From contig JAHWDD010000012.1 of the NCBI GenBank assembly GCA_023897205.1, positions 372,001 to 436,000 on the forward strand: a stretch of DNA of 64,000 bases, given 5' to 3'. Within the stretch, counting starts at the first letter, position 1. Each line of letters opens with the position of its first letter. Below the pieces are notes generated by a model. It was given only the letters and a program-made list of their open reading frames with translations. It did not search any database and had not been told where the DNA came from. The position numbers were made by a program, and so were the translations under genes. The stretch is from Exophiala sp. HKRS030. Taxonomy: Eukaryota; Ascomycota; Eurotiomycetes; Chaetothyriales; Herpotrichiellaceae. Shown one piece after another: positions 1 to 12,580 of this stretch.

Positions 1-1410
1 CACCCTTCGGGTCATTTTCTCCAGACCCAATTCTGGGACACTTCTCCAGCCCTCGGGCCCAACACGTCCTGGACCATCCACGGTCTCTGGCCGGACCTCT
101 GCACGGGAGGGTTCGATCAATTTTGTGATACGACGCGATCTCATCCTCCCGGCGCCATGCGTGATCTGATCACCACTCTCCTCAATCAAACGCATTCGGA
201 CCCCAAAGCCCTCCTCGATTTCATGGACGAATACTGGCTCTCACTCAATTCAGACGCCGCACACCTCTGGTCCCACGAATGGAACAAGCACGGCACATGT
301 ATCTCGACCCTCGAACAGGGTTGTTATCCATCGTCATCAACGCATGAGTACTCTGATAGTGATGAGTCCTCGGACAGCAACCTCGACCTAGGCATACTAG
401 ATTACTTTATCCACACGACATCTCTCTTCCGTACGCTAGACACGTACACCATCCTGTCTGAAGCCGGCATCGTTCCTTCCCACGAAGTACGCTACACCTT
501 ACAAGACCTCGAAGATGCTATATCCTCTTCGCCATACAACCACCCCGTGACGTTCCGTTGTACTCACTCTGGCGAACTCAACGAGATATGGTATCATTTC
601 TCCGTCATGGGTTCACTGAGGAACTCGTACGACGATTCTTCTCTTTCCACTTCCACCTCCGTTTCATCACATGGTACCACCGACCAACCTCCAGCGCAGC
701 GGTACTCTTCTTCTACTCCATTTCTGCCTGCCGACGCCGTCCGCGAAATATTCATCCCCACCGACCCCGACGGTGCCAAATCCAACTGTCCGAGCCGTGG
801 GATCAAGTACTTGCACAAGAATGGGCATTCCGATCCTGGTCCATCACCCACGCATACCTATACGCGCACGTCGACGACCACAAGCACACCAACATCCCCA
901 CCGTTTACGGGCAAGGGCCATCTCGCGATCCACATTCTCGACGACGACCACCATGGACCGACTTTTTCCGAGTCCGAATCTGAACAACAGCAGCATCCCC
1001 TCGTCTTGAACGAGCAACTATCGGATGATATCGCAACACAGTCGAATGACGACGACAACAAAGGCTGTCTCATTCGCCTGGGTCAATGGTACGTCTCGGG
1101 CACGTGTGCCACCTTTCGCGCACAAAAGGACGTCGTCGATCCTGGCCACGCGCCGCTCTTCTCCCTCTCGTCCAGCTACTCGCCGTGCGTCGTCAACCCA
1201 AAAACCTCCAGATTCGAGTGTACCAAGTCGACCGCCGTACAGAGTATCTTCTCTTCGGACCCTCAAAACCCCCGTGCCCTGTCTTACCAGAATAAGACGA
1301 CATTCTATGCGAATCATGTACCGAAACGATTTGACAAGGTCGACGTGTATGCAAATGATGGTAATGGTGAAAGAAGTGTTCAATTGGAAATTCATTGGGT
1401 AGCTACATAG
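1..1410 (+). CDS. Ribonuclease T2 (5' end outside window)
   Basis: Secreted or vacuolar T2-family endoribonuclease that cleaves single-stranded RNA through a 2',3'-cyclic phosphate. The frame is open from base 1, so the signal peptide and N-terminus lie upstream of the window. Both catalytic blocks are present: CAS1 as WTIHGLWPD near bases 73-99 and CAS2 as HEWNKHGTC near 277-303, each with its histidine. Cysteines typical of the family follow. Between the catalytic core and the C-terminus lies a Ser/Thr-rich stretch (about bases 620-960). The last 120 residues, from GCLIRLGQW onward, resemble the C-terminal extension of fungal Rny1-type enzymes. No intron is needed within the window. The family call is secure; location and full length are inferred. 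Confidence 0.9.
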   Translation, partial: HPSGHFLQTQFWDTSPALGPNTSWTIHGLWPDLCTGGFDQFCDTTRSHPPGAMRDLITTLLNQTHSDPKALLDFMDEYWLSLNSDAAHLWSHEWNKHGTCISTLEQGCYPSSSTHEYSDSDESSDSNLDLGILDYFIHTTSLFRTLDTYTILSEAGIVPSHEVRYTLQDLEDAISSSPYNHPVTFRCTHSGELNEIWYHFSVMGSLRNSYDDSSLSTSTSVSSHGTTDQPPAQRYSSSTPFLPADAVREIFIPTDPDGAKSNCPSRGIKYLHKNGHSDPGPSPTHTYTRTSTTTSTPTSPPFTGKGHLAIHILDDDHHGPTFSESESEQQQHPLVLNEQLSDDIATQSNDDDNKGCLIRLGQWYVSGTCATFRAQKDVVDPGHAPLFSLSSSYSPCVVNPKTSRFECTKSTAVQSIFSSDPQNPRALSYQNKTTFYANHVPKRFDKVDVYANDGNGERSVQLEIHWVAT

Positions 1411-1499
1411 ACCATTCCATGCAGCAAAGTTTTCCTTGCTGCCGTTTAGACAATCTTTGTTGAACTCGCGCTTTTGCATTGAGCTCTATCCCTCTCCTA

Positions 1500-3857
1500 T
1501 TAATGCTTCGATGCCGGTAAATCATCACTGCTTCCTATGCTCATTGCTCCAACCCGGCGACCCATCTTCCTCACTTCTCGCACTCCGGCTCCAAATAGAT
1601 TTTTCACGATTTCCCCACTGGACTGCCGTTCCGATTTACGGCGAGAACGAATCACTTTCTCCTTCTCTCCCTGCACAGTAACCATTTGAACCTGTGGGAA
1701 GAAGGCTTGCGACTTTTCCTCATAAGGGGGCATTGTGTGACCACTTTCCATCATAGCACAGTCAAGGCTTCCAACCACTTGGTCTCGCTTTTGGATTTTC
1801 TTGCCAAAGATCAAGCTCCGCTCCTTCTCTGCAGGTGGTGTAGCCGTGGGAGTGGAGAGTGATTGCAGGCTGCGGCTCTCACTGTTGGCAAGACTGAAGG
1901 ATGGTATGCGTGAGCCTGACCGCCAGTGTGTAGCGTTCATTTGACTGGCTGTATGAGATTCTCTCCCCTCAATAGTTTGCTCTGCTGATTCAGGAGTGTG
2001 TCCGACATGCGAGATTCTTCGATGGTGGACCTTGTGATCAGTCGAGTTTGATTGATAAGTAGTCTTGATAAAAGGTACCAATTGTCTGCTGGCGAACTTT
2101 GGTATGAATGATGCCAAGTTACCAGTAGTCTTGCTCTTTGCAAGGGTGCCTTTGCCCTCCACCCCGCGAGAAGCCTTCCCCATTACGGCTTCGGCATTGA
2201 TACTTGAAACGCGGCTGGTGGATGTTGAGGTACTGCCAAATGGCTGAGATTCATTCCAAGTGGTTCCAGATTTTCGACCACCGCAACCGGCCATCCTTGG
2301 CCTTGACCCGGCGTCGGAGGCTCCCGACAAAGATTTACTGTCTCGGTATAGACTTTGATGAGATATGCCCAACTTCTTTAGCAACGCGACCTCAAAATGC
2401 TCGAAGCTTTCAAGTGCGTCATCAGTCATGCAACATCTTCTAAGCTCGTCTAATGCTAGCCTTATTCGCGCTCTTTCACGAGCGTCAAACAGCATGTCGA
2501 TAGTCTTAGTAGAAGATTCAAAGGGAGGCAGAAGCTTGGTGTTCATCAGAGGTTCACTTCGAATCCTGTCGCATACTGACAAATAACGACCAGCCCAATA
2601 CTGGGAGGACTCTGCGTCATAATTGAAATGTTTCTATAGTCAAATTAGCAGTGACGTACAGCACATATGAAAGATTTACTAGCATACCTGTTTGAACCTT
2701 TCGAGAAATACGCCGCTCTGAGTAGATGCAGTAGCACTTGTAGTTGTTGTAGCAGTGGGCAGGTCATGATCGAGGCAATGCCTGTTAGCCAGAGTTGGAT
2801 TAATAGCCAGATGTCCCCTTTTGGCGCCTGCCTTTTGTACATCTGCTGGTAGTGGGTCAGATGCGGTGGCTTCCATAGTGATTGTATTGCTAGGTGTTGT
2901 TTGAATCGTCTCGATTTTCTGATGTTGGGTGACTGTCGATGGGAGTACATGCCTGCTTGCATCGCGGCCTCCCCTAAATCTTTCTCTCAGGCGAAAACGG
3001 TTGATAGCAGCCTCCCTTTGTGTTTGCTGCATCATCTCCAGCTCTTCATCTGTCATTCTACTTTCACTCAATGCAGTAGCGATATCAAGTTGACTCTCAT
3101 CGTCTTGATGTCTCTTGAAGTGTGAGACCTTCACCGAGGTCGGCTTCCGAGGAGAAGAGGTTGAGTTTGTTGACCCAAAGCACGTTATATTGCCCAGAGT
3201 TTGTGTTCTTGGGAGTGGTGGCCCCAGTGGCTGGAGCAGGCGCTTCGGGGTGATGTCGCGAGATAAGCTTATGAGATTGGACATCGTGTTCGACTTTGGA
3301 AGGTTGAAGCCATCCCTCATTTGATGCGATGGTGCCATTTCAGACCCATGGAGAGAGCCACAGGACAAATGGCGATCGTGATGGTGAGCTACAACACAAG
3401 GCCCATCACGTGGCTGTCGTTGACTGTACGGGGGATATGGTGCCGAGCTGACAGCAGAGGGTTGGAACAAGGGTATCGACGAAGGTGGCCATCTTTCAGT
3501 AGTAGTCCAAGGCTCCACATGACAATACTCAGGACTGAGGCTTGTCTTGTTCAGATGTAATCCGGCTCTGCTGCTCCCACCTCCACTAGGCGTAGCACGA
3601 CGAGAGGTACCCGTTGCAGGATATGGAATGGCGGAAATCGAGGATCGACAACTTCGGGCACTGAGAGCAGTAGGGTCAGGCGAAGTATAGGTTGACGGCA
3701 TATTTTCCTGGGACACACGGCGAGTGTAATTTGACGGTCTTTCATGCTTTGGTGAGCGAAAGAATGTCAAACTTGAATGATGCGGAAGTGGCTCGCAGGA
3801 GGCGAAATCCATTCCAGATCCTGCCCTTGACCGCAGTTGAACAGCCGTACCTTCCAT
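1500..3857 (-). CDS. Conserved fungal protein of unknown function
   Basis: Two exons, complement(1500..2633, 2688..3857), give 767 residues. The intron (2634-2687, 54 bases) has a GTATGC donor after a CAG codon and an ACTATAG acceptor. Joining the exons gives a smooth segment, FKQ-KHFNYDAESSQYWAGRY, which looks like a conserved fungal motif leading into a helical region (residues about 390-450). The rest is rich in Ser, Thr, Pro, His and basic residues and is probably disordered, with no enzyme motif, signal peptide or membrane segment. A short coiled-coil-like stretch (EELEMMQQTQREAAINRFRL) lies in the middle of exon 1. The start is the first ATG of the open frame; an upstream exon is possible. 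I do not recognise a function. Confidence 0.75.
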
Positions 3858-4535
3858 TTCCGCATTCAGAGACGTGGAGGTTGAGGAAAATTTGATACTA
3901 TTATGATCAGCTCACTCAATAGACTCACTGGATTTCTGTGCAATATGAATATCACTTTGGACAAGTTTTCCATTGTGGCAGACGATAGATAATGCGACGG
4001 CATTCACAACCAGGTGGTGACCACTTCACTGATACACGGAAAGTGCAGCGCAGAATTGACCATCGTATCGAGACATGACCCTTCAAATATGACATCGTGT
4101 CAGCCTACCTAAAGGGATAATCGGAGTCGAATTGAGAATGGTAAGCTCAGGTTCATCCTATAGGTAGCTATAGTTCACACCGATTTGTTGTTTGTTCGAA
4201 ATTGATTGCGAGAGAAATGCTGGAAACGCGGTCGCATTGTTCTTTAGCCTTGTCGATCGGCCTCGTCGTAAGACACTAAACCGTATTCAGCGACTATATC
4301 ACAGACTCCAGCCTTGTCCACCATGATGTAACTTGAATCTTCGTGACATCACAGAAGAATTTGATATTTTCTCTGATTATAAGTACAAAATGTGACATTG
4401 GAATTGCTTAATGACATATGTTCTCTTGCGAAAACTTCACAAAGGACTACCACACTCTCGCCCCCTGGCAGCCATACCGTACCGAACTATCCAGCCGTAA
4501 CCCCTTTAGTCTACTCCTCTCTTGATACGATCACA
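3858..4535. other. Intergenic, divergent promoter region
   Basis: Shared upstream region of the unknown protein on the minus strand and the small Gly-rich protein on the plus strand. It is moderately AT-rich. I see no convincing gene, repeat or regulatory motif. Confidence 0.5.
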
Positions 4536-4989
4536 ATGTCTGAACAGTACAAGGGCCAGGACCTGATGGATATTGCCAAGCAGGCTGAGCAAGATCTTGC
4601 CTCAGACAAGCTCAAGCATGGAGCTCAAGACGGTGGTTTTGGAGGGAAGACTGTCCATGGAGGCAGTGTCAGCAGTAAATGGCCCTCGTCCACCTCAGCA
4701 GGTCTCGTCTGACACTCTATAAGCCGTCGAATCGGGCATTGACCAATCTGTTACCAATAAATTCCCTGGCAGCACCGCTGAATACGGCAGCAAGGTCTCA
4801 GGAGCAGGGAACAACCGCGAAATTCCTCCAGAGGAGGGTGGAGGTACCGTAAAGGGTACAGGAAGACCCACGAAAGCTGGAGACTTTGACCAAGGAGAGG
4901 CCGGCGAAGGCCCAGAAGATGTCGCTGCCAGACGAGCTCAGGACCGGGGCGGAGACGATGATGTACGGAGTAACGTCAAGAACGCATAA
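4536..4989 (+). CDS. Small Gly-rich hydrophilic protein
   Basis: Two exons, 4536..4674 and 4724..4989, give 134 residues. The 49-base intron has donor GTAAAT, a CTGAC branch point and acceptor TATAAG. The start MSEQYKGQDLMDIAKQAEQD is the third ATG-type candidate; it gives the most plausible N-terminus and sits just after a pyrimidine-rich leader. The protein is highly charged, rich in Gly and Asp/Glu, has no cysteine or hydrophobic segment, and ends in a GDDDVRSNVKNA tail. The composition resembles stress-related, intrinsically disordered small fungal proteins, but I know no function for it. It is convergent with MSH2, 197 bases away. Confidence 0.7.
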
Positions 4990-5185
4990 GATGGAACACA
5001 AAAGTAGCTTGGATTATATCACTCAGGCATCACTTGGAGTACTGTACATACCAAGCAGGCTACCAGCCTATAAACGATGTCAAACCCTTTCCGAGTACAC
5101 CTTTTCGTGTCAATATCCTCATCAAAAACACCTGTCTGTCGCCATACACCTTGCTCATCGAATTCAAGGGCTTTCTGCCAACTCT

Positions 5186-8019
5186 TCACAGCGCCTTGAT
5201 AGATTGAAAGAAGGGGTTGGCCATCAAGGTGGAATCGCCTTTGACCAAGTCCCTCATGAGCTGGAGCTTTTCATCCTTACTCATCTCTCGTCCCTCGATT
5301 TGGCCCTTCCAATTCTTTAGCATGGCTTTGAGCAGCTTACTTCCTTCCTCAGCATCTTCCTTGGAGTACTGCTCTTTCTTCTGTTCCCCAGTCACAGCCG
5401 AGAAATCTTCCAGTTCTTCAGCCTTCCGGCGTGCCATGTTGACCACCTTCTCTGGAAATCTCACTAGTTCAGCGACGTGAATACCGAAGCTCTGGTCACT
5501 GATTCCCGCTTCCACTCTGTATAGCAGGGTGACCTCTCTTCGTTCAGAGGCGGTGTTGCTGGTAGCCTGGTCCACAAAAGCCACTACGTGTAAGTTCTTG
5601 ACTGCGTTTGGGTATTTGTCAGCCAGAGCAGTCAGTTCATGGAAATGTGTTGCAAAGCATCCAAAAGCGCCAATTTGAGCCACGATTTCCTCACTAATGG
5701 CCCAAGCCAAACCGAATCCATCGTAGGTGCTCGTCCCTCGGCCGAGTTCATCAATAATGATCAGCGAGTCTCGGGTAGCACTTTTCAAGATGTTCGCTGT
5801 CTCAAGCATTTCGGCCATGAACGTTGAGACACCCTTGAGTTGAGAGTCTGAGGCGCCAACACGGGCAAGTATGCAATCAAAGATGGTCAATTCTGCCTCG
5901 GAACAGGGTACAAAGCAACCAATCTGGGCCATCAACGCAATACACCCAATGGTACGAATGTAGGTAGATTTGCCGCCCATATTTGGACCGGTGATAATCA
6001 AGAATCGTGACTCTTCTCGTTTCAGCTCCACATCATTGGTGATGAAATTGATATCATCCTGAGCTTCCATACATGGGTGTCGGGCTTCTTTCAAGATGGT
6101 GTCGCCAGTTCCACGCTCGTGCATCTTAGGCCGAACGTAAGCGGCGGGTGCGTGCACCGATACATGTGCCAGGCTCACAACTACATCCAGGTGGGCGATG
6201 ATAGCAGCGAGTTGTTCGATGACCGGTGTATATGATGACGCCACTGAGACCACCTCGGAGACAAGTGAGCCTTGCGTTCGGTTATATGCAGCGGAAAGTT
6301 GGTCGTGCTCCCTTCTTAGTTCTTGCAATTTTGAGGTCGTAAAATATACTCCGTTCTTTTGAGTCGAGATCTCTTTGTACAATGGTTTATTGCGTATGCA
6401 TCCAGCTTCAGTACGAGTAAGTCTGAAACAATAGCCGTGGACTCGGTGATTCTCCAGGAAGAGTTTCTTGTCCAAATCTTGGTTGAGATCTTTGCCCGCT
6501 CGGCGGTGCTCACTATCCATACTGTTCTTGAGTTGATCGAGTTTGGTTCTAATCGTTCTCAATTTATCATCAAATTCTGGTTTGATGATGAATTCGTGTC
6601 GGTCTAATGCATCGAGGTCGACTGTGGTCTCGACCATCTCTGCAAGCTTGCCTAGAAAGTTCGACAACTCTTTCAATTTCGAAGTGTACTGTGCCTCCAA
6701 GGGTATCTGATATTGCTCGTCCACAACGGTCTCTAAGGCTTCAATGAAACCTGGGAGTCTAATGACGACTTGATAGGCACGCACAACATCTTCGAGGTTG
6801 GCCATCTTACGTTGAAATTTCTTCGCAAGGCGATACAGGTCGGGGATGGAGCGTAGATGTTCCTCTTGCATCGTCTGTCGGAGTTCGGTGTCTGTTACGA
6901 AAGCTTCCACAAGTTGTTGTCTCGTCTCGATCGCCTCCAGGCCCATCAGCGGTTGCTTCAGCCACTGTGCCAGTAGACGACCTCCGATGGGTGTCTTACA
7001 ATGGTTGAGAAGACCGAATAAGCTCATGCTCTTCGCACCATCTCGAGGACCAGGCATGAGGTTGAGTGCTCTTAGAGCAGCCGCGTCGAGCTTCATGAAG
7101 TGACTCAGGTCGTGCTGGTAGAGTCGGTACTGACCGAAGTTGCTGGGATCTGTCATCACACCAAGGTACTTGATCAGTGCAGCGGCACTGGCCATAGCAA
7201 GCTTGAGATCAGTCTGTGGCAGCAACCCCATAGAATTTTCGCCTTTGAGCAATCTAGACAGGTCTTGCTCGATATCTTTGGTTCCATAGTCGCTAGCAGC
7301 TCTTTCAGAGATTGCAACGCCACATGAATCGGCTATCTGTCGTATTTTCGTGAGCTCAGGGTCCTTCTTCTGTCCGTCGCTTGCAATGACACACTCCTTG
7401 ACTCCAAGCTGAATGAGCAGACTTTCGAAATTTGAGTAAAGGTCATTATCGAGAAATTCGCTGACACCAAGTTCTCTGACGCTTGCATCTGCGAAACATA
7501 CTCCCACATTTCTGGCCTCTCCCGTCTTCGCGCTGACTTTAACGGCAAGAATGATTGGTGCACTATCACCTTGACTGTCTATGCCTGAACCCAGCTCTTC
7601 CTCCACAGCCTGCAAATTTCCAGGGCTTGCTTCTCGAGCCAGTTTCCATTGTCCCTTACCGCTGGCTTCCCAGATCTCTACTCTTTGGCCCAACTTGAAG
7701 AGTGCTTCACGGAGTAGGTTGCGGAAGACTGTGGTGGTCATCGTCACGCTGGGAAGCGCATTTTCGCTGCGGCCCAGGTTTCGGAGGACAGCAGTGGTTT
7801 TGTACACTGTTCGTGCAATGAATTCTGCATCCTCGCCATGAGCCGAGTACCAATCCGTTCTGTCGAAGACACGGATTGTACTAGTTCCATCTGGCTTTGC
7901 GGGTAGGGAACGAAAGGTGCGGATGAAGCCACCCTCATCGTCGACCTATGTTGCGTTAGACTTGAGAAAGAGGGGATCGTCCCGGAGAGGCATACCTTGA
8001 GTTCTGGTCTCGATGCCAT
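5186..8019 (-). CDS. MSH2: DNA mismatch repair ATPase MSH2
   Basis: Common subunit of the MutS-alpha and MutS-beta heterodimers (with MSH6 or MSH3), which recognise mismatches and small loops in nuclear DNA. Two exons, complement(5186..7945, 7996..8019), give 927 residues, close to other fungal MSH2 proteins. The tiny first exon encodes MASRPELK and is joined through a 50-base intron (donor GTATGC, acceptor CATAG) to VDDEGGFIRTF. The order is the N-terminal MutS_I-like domain, connector, clamp and lever helices, then the ATPase. Walker A (GPNMGGKSTYIRTIG) is near residue 660 and Walker B/signature (DELGRGTSTYDGFG) near 738. The C-terminal helix-turn-helix ends NPFFQSIKAL. It diverges from a Zn2Cys6 gene about 315 bases away. 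Nothing looks broken. Confidence 0.97.
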
Positions 8020-8334
8020 GGCGATGTCTATACAGTGCAATACGCCGTCGCTACAACATACGCAGCATATCAATATAGCGTCGCCCTTTGGACTTTGCAA
8101 CGCGCAGGACGCGTAAAGTGACAGTCCGACGCGATCTCTTGGCGGGTCAAAGGCAGTGTTCTTGGCATTTTGAACGGAGACGGTCACATAGTCGTATTCT
8201 ACTGCTGCTTATCGACAAGCCACCTGTGATCGATAAGATATTCCCATGTCTCTTCGTTGAATGTATTGTGACCATGAAACTTGAAATTATTCTGGTACTC
8301 AAAGAGCTGGCTCATTGTCAATGACAGTATTACG
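8020..8334. other. Divergent promoter, MSH2 / Zn2Cys6 gene
   Basis: A short shared upstream region of 315 bases. The sequence TCGATAAG occurs near 8229. No other structure is evident. Confidence 0.4.
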
Positions 8335-10609
8335 ATGCAGGAGGACGATCAAGCTCCTCGGAGACGGCGCTTCAAGATACAAAGTGAGTTTGGCAGTTCC
8401 AGACAGTGGCGAAGTCGCAAAAGCCGCCCCTGCGATGTATGTCGAAAGCGAAAGACAGCATGTGTGATAGAAGAGCAGCCTCCATGTGAGTAGCCTGAGG
8501 CATCAACCATTTGGATTCGAGACTTACTCGGCATCGGGAAGGCCTTTTCTGCAAAGGGAGAAATGTAACCTGCGAGTTCACCCCTGAATCACTTCAAGAG
8601 CGTCAGCCTAGAAAAAGCAACAAACCTCACGATGAGGAAGTATCGCACACGGTGATGTCAGATGGCAACTCTACCTCTCCTCTCGACAGCATCCCATCGA
8701 TGCAAACCAGTCCTAGCGAAACTGGTCGCGCGTCTCTCTATTCGCCTACTGCGTACTTGCGGAGCATAGATATCAGAGGTGATCAACCCAGAAGTGGCTT
8801 CATAGCTGTTAACAGCCACGAACCCCAAGTCGGAGAGCCTGTCGTCCAAACACTAGAAGACGGAAAGGACATGACAGCCCACTCTCTGGGTCTTTGCTCC
8901 GAACAAGATGCAAATCTCCTCGCTTCTTTCCGATCTGTCATCATGAACGAGTCGAATCGTATCGCTGGAGACATTATGCAAGTGCATCCTGGGGACTTTG
9001 AACGCGGTACACCTCCGGTACACTTCTTCATTCTCCGAGATTGGTTTATGCCATACGATAACCGGATCAAGGATGAAGCTTCTCGGCTGATAGAATCTGT
9101 GGTAGAGCCGTATGGTCCAGACCTGGTTCGACTATATTTCAAGCATGTCCACACCGTTAATTGTGTTGTGTCGAAAGTGCGTTTTCTTCGCGCCTATAAA
9201 GAAGATAGGCTGAGCATTCCTGCGTCTCTTCGAGGCGCGATCTATGGTATGGGAGGCGTCTTCTGGAACCAAGATCCTGTGCTGAAAACAGTGACCCGAA
9301 ATTTTGAACAATACGAACTGTTTCAAGCTGCTCAGGCCTCTCTGGAAAGGGAACTTGAAGCTCCCAATCTTTGGAGGACTCAGGCTTGCCTACTGATGAT
9401 TCACGAGAAGGCGGCTAACAACACCACATTCGAGACCCCGCGATTATGGACACTTTCCGGTCTAGCAGTTTCATGCGCGCAAATGGTTGGTCTTCACCGG
9501 GATCCATCAGACTGGAATATTGCTCCATGGGAGAAAAGTCTGCGGAAAAAGTTATGGTGGTCAACTTACGTGACAGACATGTGGACATCTGTGTCACATG
9601 GTAATCCACCTCATATATATCGAGCTTCATACACAACCGCAGAACTCAACATGAATGACCTGCAAGTTGATGAAGATGTTCCAGAAGACCTCGCAGATAT
9701 GGTTGATGAGACAAGTACTCTTTTCGATGCCTCTACTGCAGCACGATTTCTTGAGATGGTGAAATTGACGCAGATATTACACACAGTACTCGAAACATCT
9801 TTGTACTGAGCCCTTATGTCACCATATCATCGGAAGAAGACTAATACTTTGCTGATAGTTTCGATGAAAGTTATCGTGACATGATGATCAATCCTTCAGA
9901 ACAGGAGACCAAGCTTGTCGACATTCAACGGCGTCTCCAATCCTGGCATTCCCTCGTTCCGCATTGCGTAACGATGGGCTACAACAGCAGCACGCACAGC
10001 TTCCAAAACAACGGTACGCTGTCAACATTGTTGTCACAAACTTCTCGTTTCCGTCTCAGGCTAATTCTGTTTCAGGCCCCCTACATCTGGCATACTTTGC
10101 CGTTCAAATCATCCTGTTCCGAGCATTGATGACACCGGCGTCTATGGTAGCAAAATACAGTCCAAAATCATCCCTTCAACGCTACTTTGGTGCGGCAATG
10201 GGTCAAGTCGGCGTCTTTCTTGCCTTTATGGACGGACTCACTCCAGAAGATCTTCGAGCATTCTGGGGTCGACGTAAGCCTGCCTGCTGATTTCCATGCC
10301 CAAGACTGGTGACTGCGCTGACTCTCTCTAGATGGACGTTCTCAACTCATCCTGATCGGCAATTTTCTGATCTACGTTTTCCTCCTATCTTCTAATCCGG
10401 AGCAAGTCCGTGCCACTTTCCGACTTCTAGAGCGGTTCCATGAATCACTTCAACGAATAGGCGAGTACGTGGATGAAGAGTCAGTATGTCTGATTCGACC
10501 AGTGGCATTGCGAATCGATTCCTTTTTCACCCAGGCAGCAAAGATCATGAGAAGAGGTTCAGCTTCTGGATCATACACGGCCGGCAGCGTCGTGAGTACA
10601 TCACCTTGA
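8335..10609 (+). CDS. Zn2Cys6 transcription factor with fungal_trans domain
   Basis: Nuclear sequence-specific regulator. Five exons: 8335..8485, 8542..9802, 9859..10013, 10076..10273 and 10332..10609, giving 680 residues. The first intron splits the zinc cluster. Before splicing the cluster is CDVCRKRKTACVIEEQPP plus part of a Cys codon; after it, CLFCKGRNVTC completes CX2CX6CX6CX2CX6C, which confirms the splice. The middle homology region starts near YGPDLVRLYFKHVHTVN (about residue 245) and includes the WWSTYVTDMWTS segment typical of the family. An alternative last intron (10592..10651, GTGAGT...CTACAG) would replace the final seven residues with FPFASNRV. The target is unknown. Its neighbours are an aldo-keto reductase and a permease/hydantoinase set, but no shared operator was seen. 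Confidence 0.88.
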
Positions 10610-10780
10610 GCGTAGTCCGAGCAGTATACTCTACTTTGAGATCGTCTACAGTTCCCCTTTGCGTCGAACAGGGTATGACCATGTTATGACATGAATGAAT
10701 GAGATAATGAACATGGTTATGCATTCTCAGTAGCATTCTTCATCTAGCCATGAGAGGTTTGACGATATTCTCTAACAAAG

Positions 10781-11839
10781 TCACTCATCGTCCCCAAAGA
10801 ATACCTTAATCGGCATCCAGGAATCATTGACGGCCTTGAACCGAGTCTTGATTGCCGACAAAGCTTCCATCTCATCCTTGTTCAATGTCCAGCCGTCCAA
10901 GGCGAAGTTCCCCTCGATCCTGGAAAAGGTTACGCTCTTTGGAATTATGCTTGTTCCTCTCAGCAAGCCCCACATGAGTCTTTGGCGATTGTCAGTGGAC
11001 TCCAATATTTACCATGGATGTGAAAACTTACAGGATCTGTGCTGGTGTTTTCTTGGTTGTGCCTGCTATTCTCGATAATACAGGATCAGCGAAAAGTGGA
11101 TTATCAGTTGCTCCTCCGAGGCAAGAGTACGCAGTGCAGTGAATCGACTTTGATCTGCAATACTCCAGTAACCTAGACCTGTCGAATGGGTTAGATTGAA
11201 GCGCCAGGCAAAACAAAGTGTCAACGTACGATGGATTCGCTGGATGCAACTCAATCTGATTGACTGCCGGCACTACCTTGCAGGATGGATCGTTGAGGAG
11301 CTTTTCAAGGTGACGGATCTGAAAATTCGATACACCGATATTCTTGACTTTCCCGGTACTCAGCAGCTTCTGCATCTCTTGCCTTGACCTCCAGTCAGCT
11401 CTCAAATATTGCACAAACTCAACATAAAGCAACCTTACCATGTCTTCACAAAGTCCCAGTCTGGCAAGTGCTTGGAAGGATCGGAAGGATCAGTCGAGCA
11501 GGGAAAGTGTACTAGATACAGGTCGATATACTCGATTCCCAGATCGCTCAGTGACTTTTCAAAGCCCTCGCGAACCCTGTGGTGCCAGGGATTGTCGAGC
11601 TTAGTTGTCACCCAAAGTTGCTTCCGCGGCACTCCCGAATCCCGAATACCCTGACCAACCTCGACCTCATTTTGATAATTCAATGCTGTATCTATATGTC
11701 GGTATCCTTTTTGAATCGCATGGCATACTGCTTTACGGACCAAGTCTGGCGGAGACTTCCAGGTTCCAAGTCCGATCGCTGGAATCTCAGATCCGGTGTT
11801 CAAGGTGAATGTCTGCGACGTGTGGTTTAGGGAAGTCAT
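10781..11839 (-). CDS. Aldo-keto reductase
   Basis: NADPH-dependent oxidoreductase with a TIM-barrel fold that reduces aldehydes or ketones in the cytosol. Four exons, complement(10781..10979, 11032..11172, 11230..11382, 11439..11839), give 297 residues, a normal family length. The introns are 52-57 bases with GTAAGT, GTACGT or GTAAGG donors. The catalytic tetrad is visible as D50 and Y55 in HIDTALNY, K80 in VTTKL and H111 in YLVHFP. The signature GKVKNIGVSNF follows, and the cofactor-binding IIPKSV lies in exon 4. It is transcribed away from the NCS1 permease, with about 740 bases between them. The substrate cannot be read from sequence. Confidence 0.93.
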
Positions 11840-12580
11840 GACTGCCGGCGATATTGAATGGTTTCTTTGATGAACACACGGATACTATCAAAGTCGTTAC
11901 ATGCACAAATGTATATCCCCAACCGTGTCAGCAAAGAACAATGGACAGTCCTTGGACGATAATAATCTTGGTCGCTAATCATGCGGATCTAGAGATAATG
12001 CAGTCTCGTGGTCCCGGATCTTCATGAGACCTGCAGGCCGAGATGGATATTTTCTCCTCGACGGCCGATATCAACATGTTCTCGGTGCATCTTGTTCGGT
12101 CCACAGACCCTCCCCCGATGTTGGCGCCATACATTTAGTACGAGTATGTTTGGTGGGAATTCTGCAAGTACCACGCTGATATGCGGAGTGACTCCAGTTC
12201 GGCAATGTACTGTTAACAAGCCAATCAAACATTACTAGCAATTTAGCAAGTCTGATCGGCCAACTCATGTGTGGTTGCTATCATCGGTCAACTACCACGA
12301 ACTACGAACCCCTGTCCGGAGAATGGAGTTTCTTCTCTGGGTTCGTCACGATCGGCCTACTTTGCAATCCTGTACGAATGCCCCCGCCTAGACCAACGTC
12401 TCACTGATAGCCCACATATGGAGGAGTATGTATAAGCAACTTCTCCCCAGAGGAATTTGCCCCATTCTAGAGTCAACTTTGACCACGCTATTGTGTAACA
12501 TTTTGCACTTCAAGAGGACCCCCAAACCTCTGCGCAGTGTCCCATTGCAACTAGGGTCGGTGCGAAGGACAACTACAATT
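11840..12580. other. Divergent promoter, aldo-keto reductase / NCS1 permease
   Basis: Contains HGATAR-type GATA sites (AGATAA near 11992, TGATAG near 12404 and its reverse near 12275), which is about the number expected by chance. No gene-like structure is seen. Confidence 0.4.

Noticed and set aside
12428..12580. Longer N-terminus for the NCS1 permease from ATG 12428
   Set aside because: The extra 51 residues are unlike NCS1 tails; the family normally starts close to the W-x-x-L-x-V segment encoded just after 12581.
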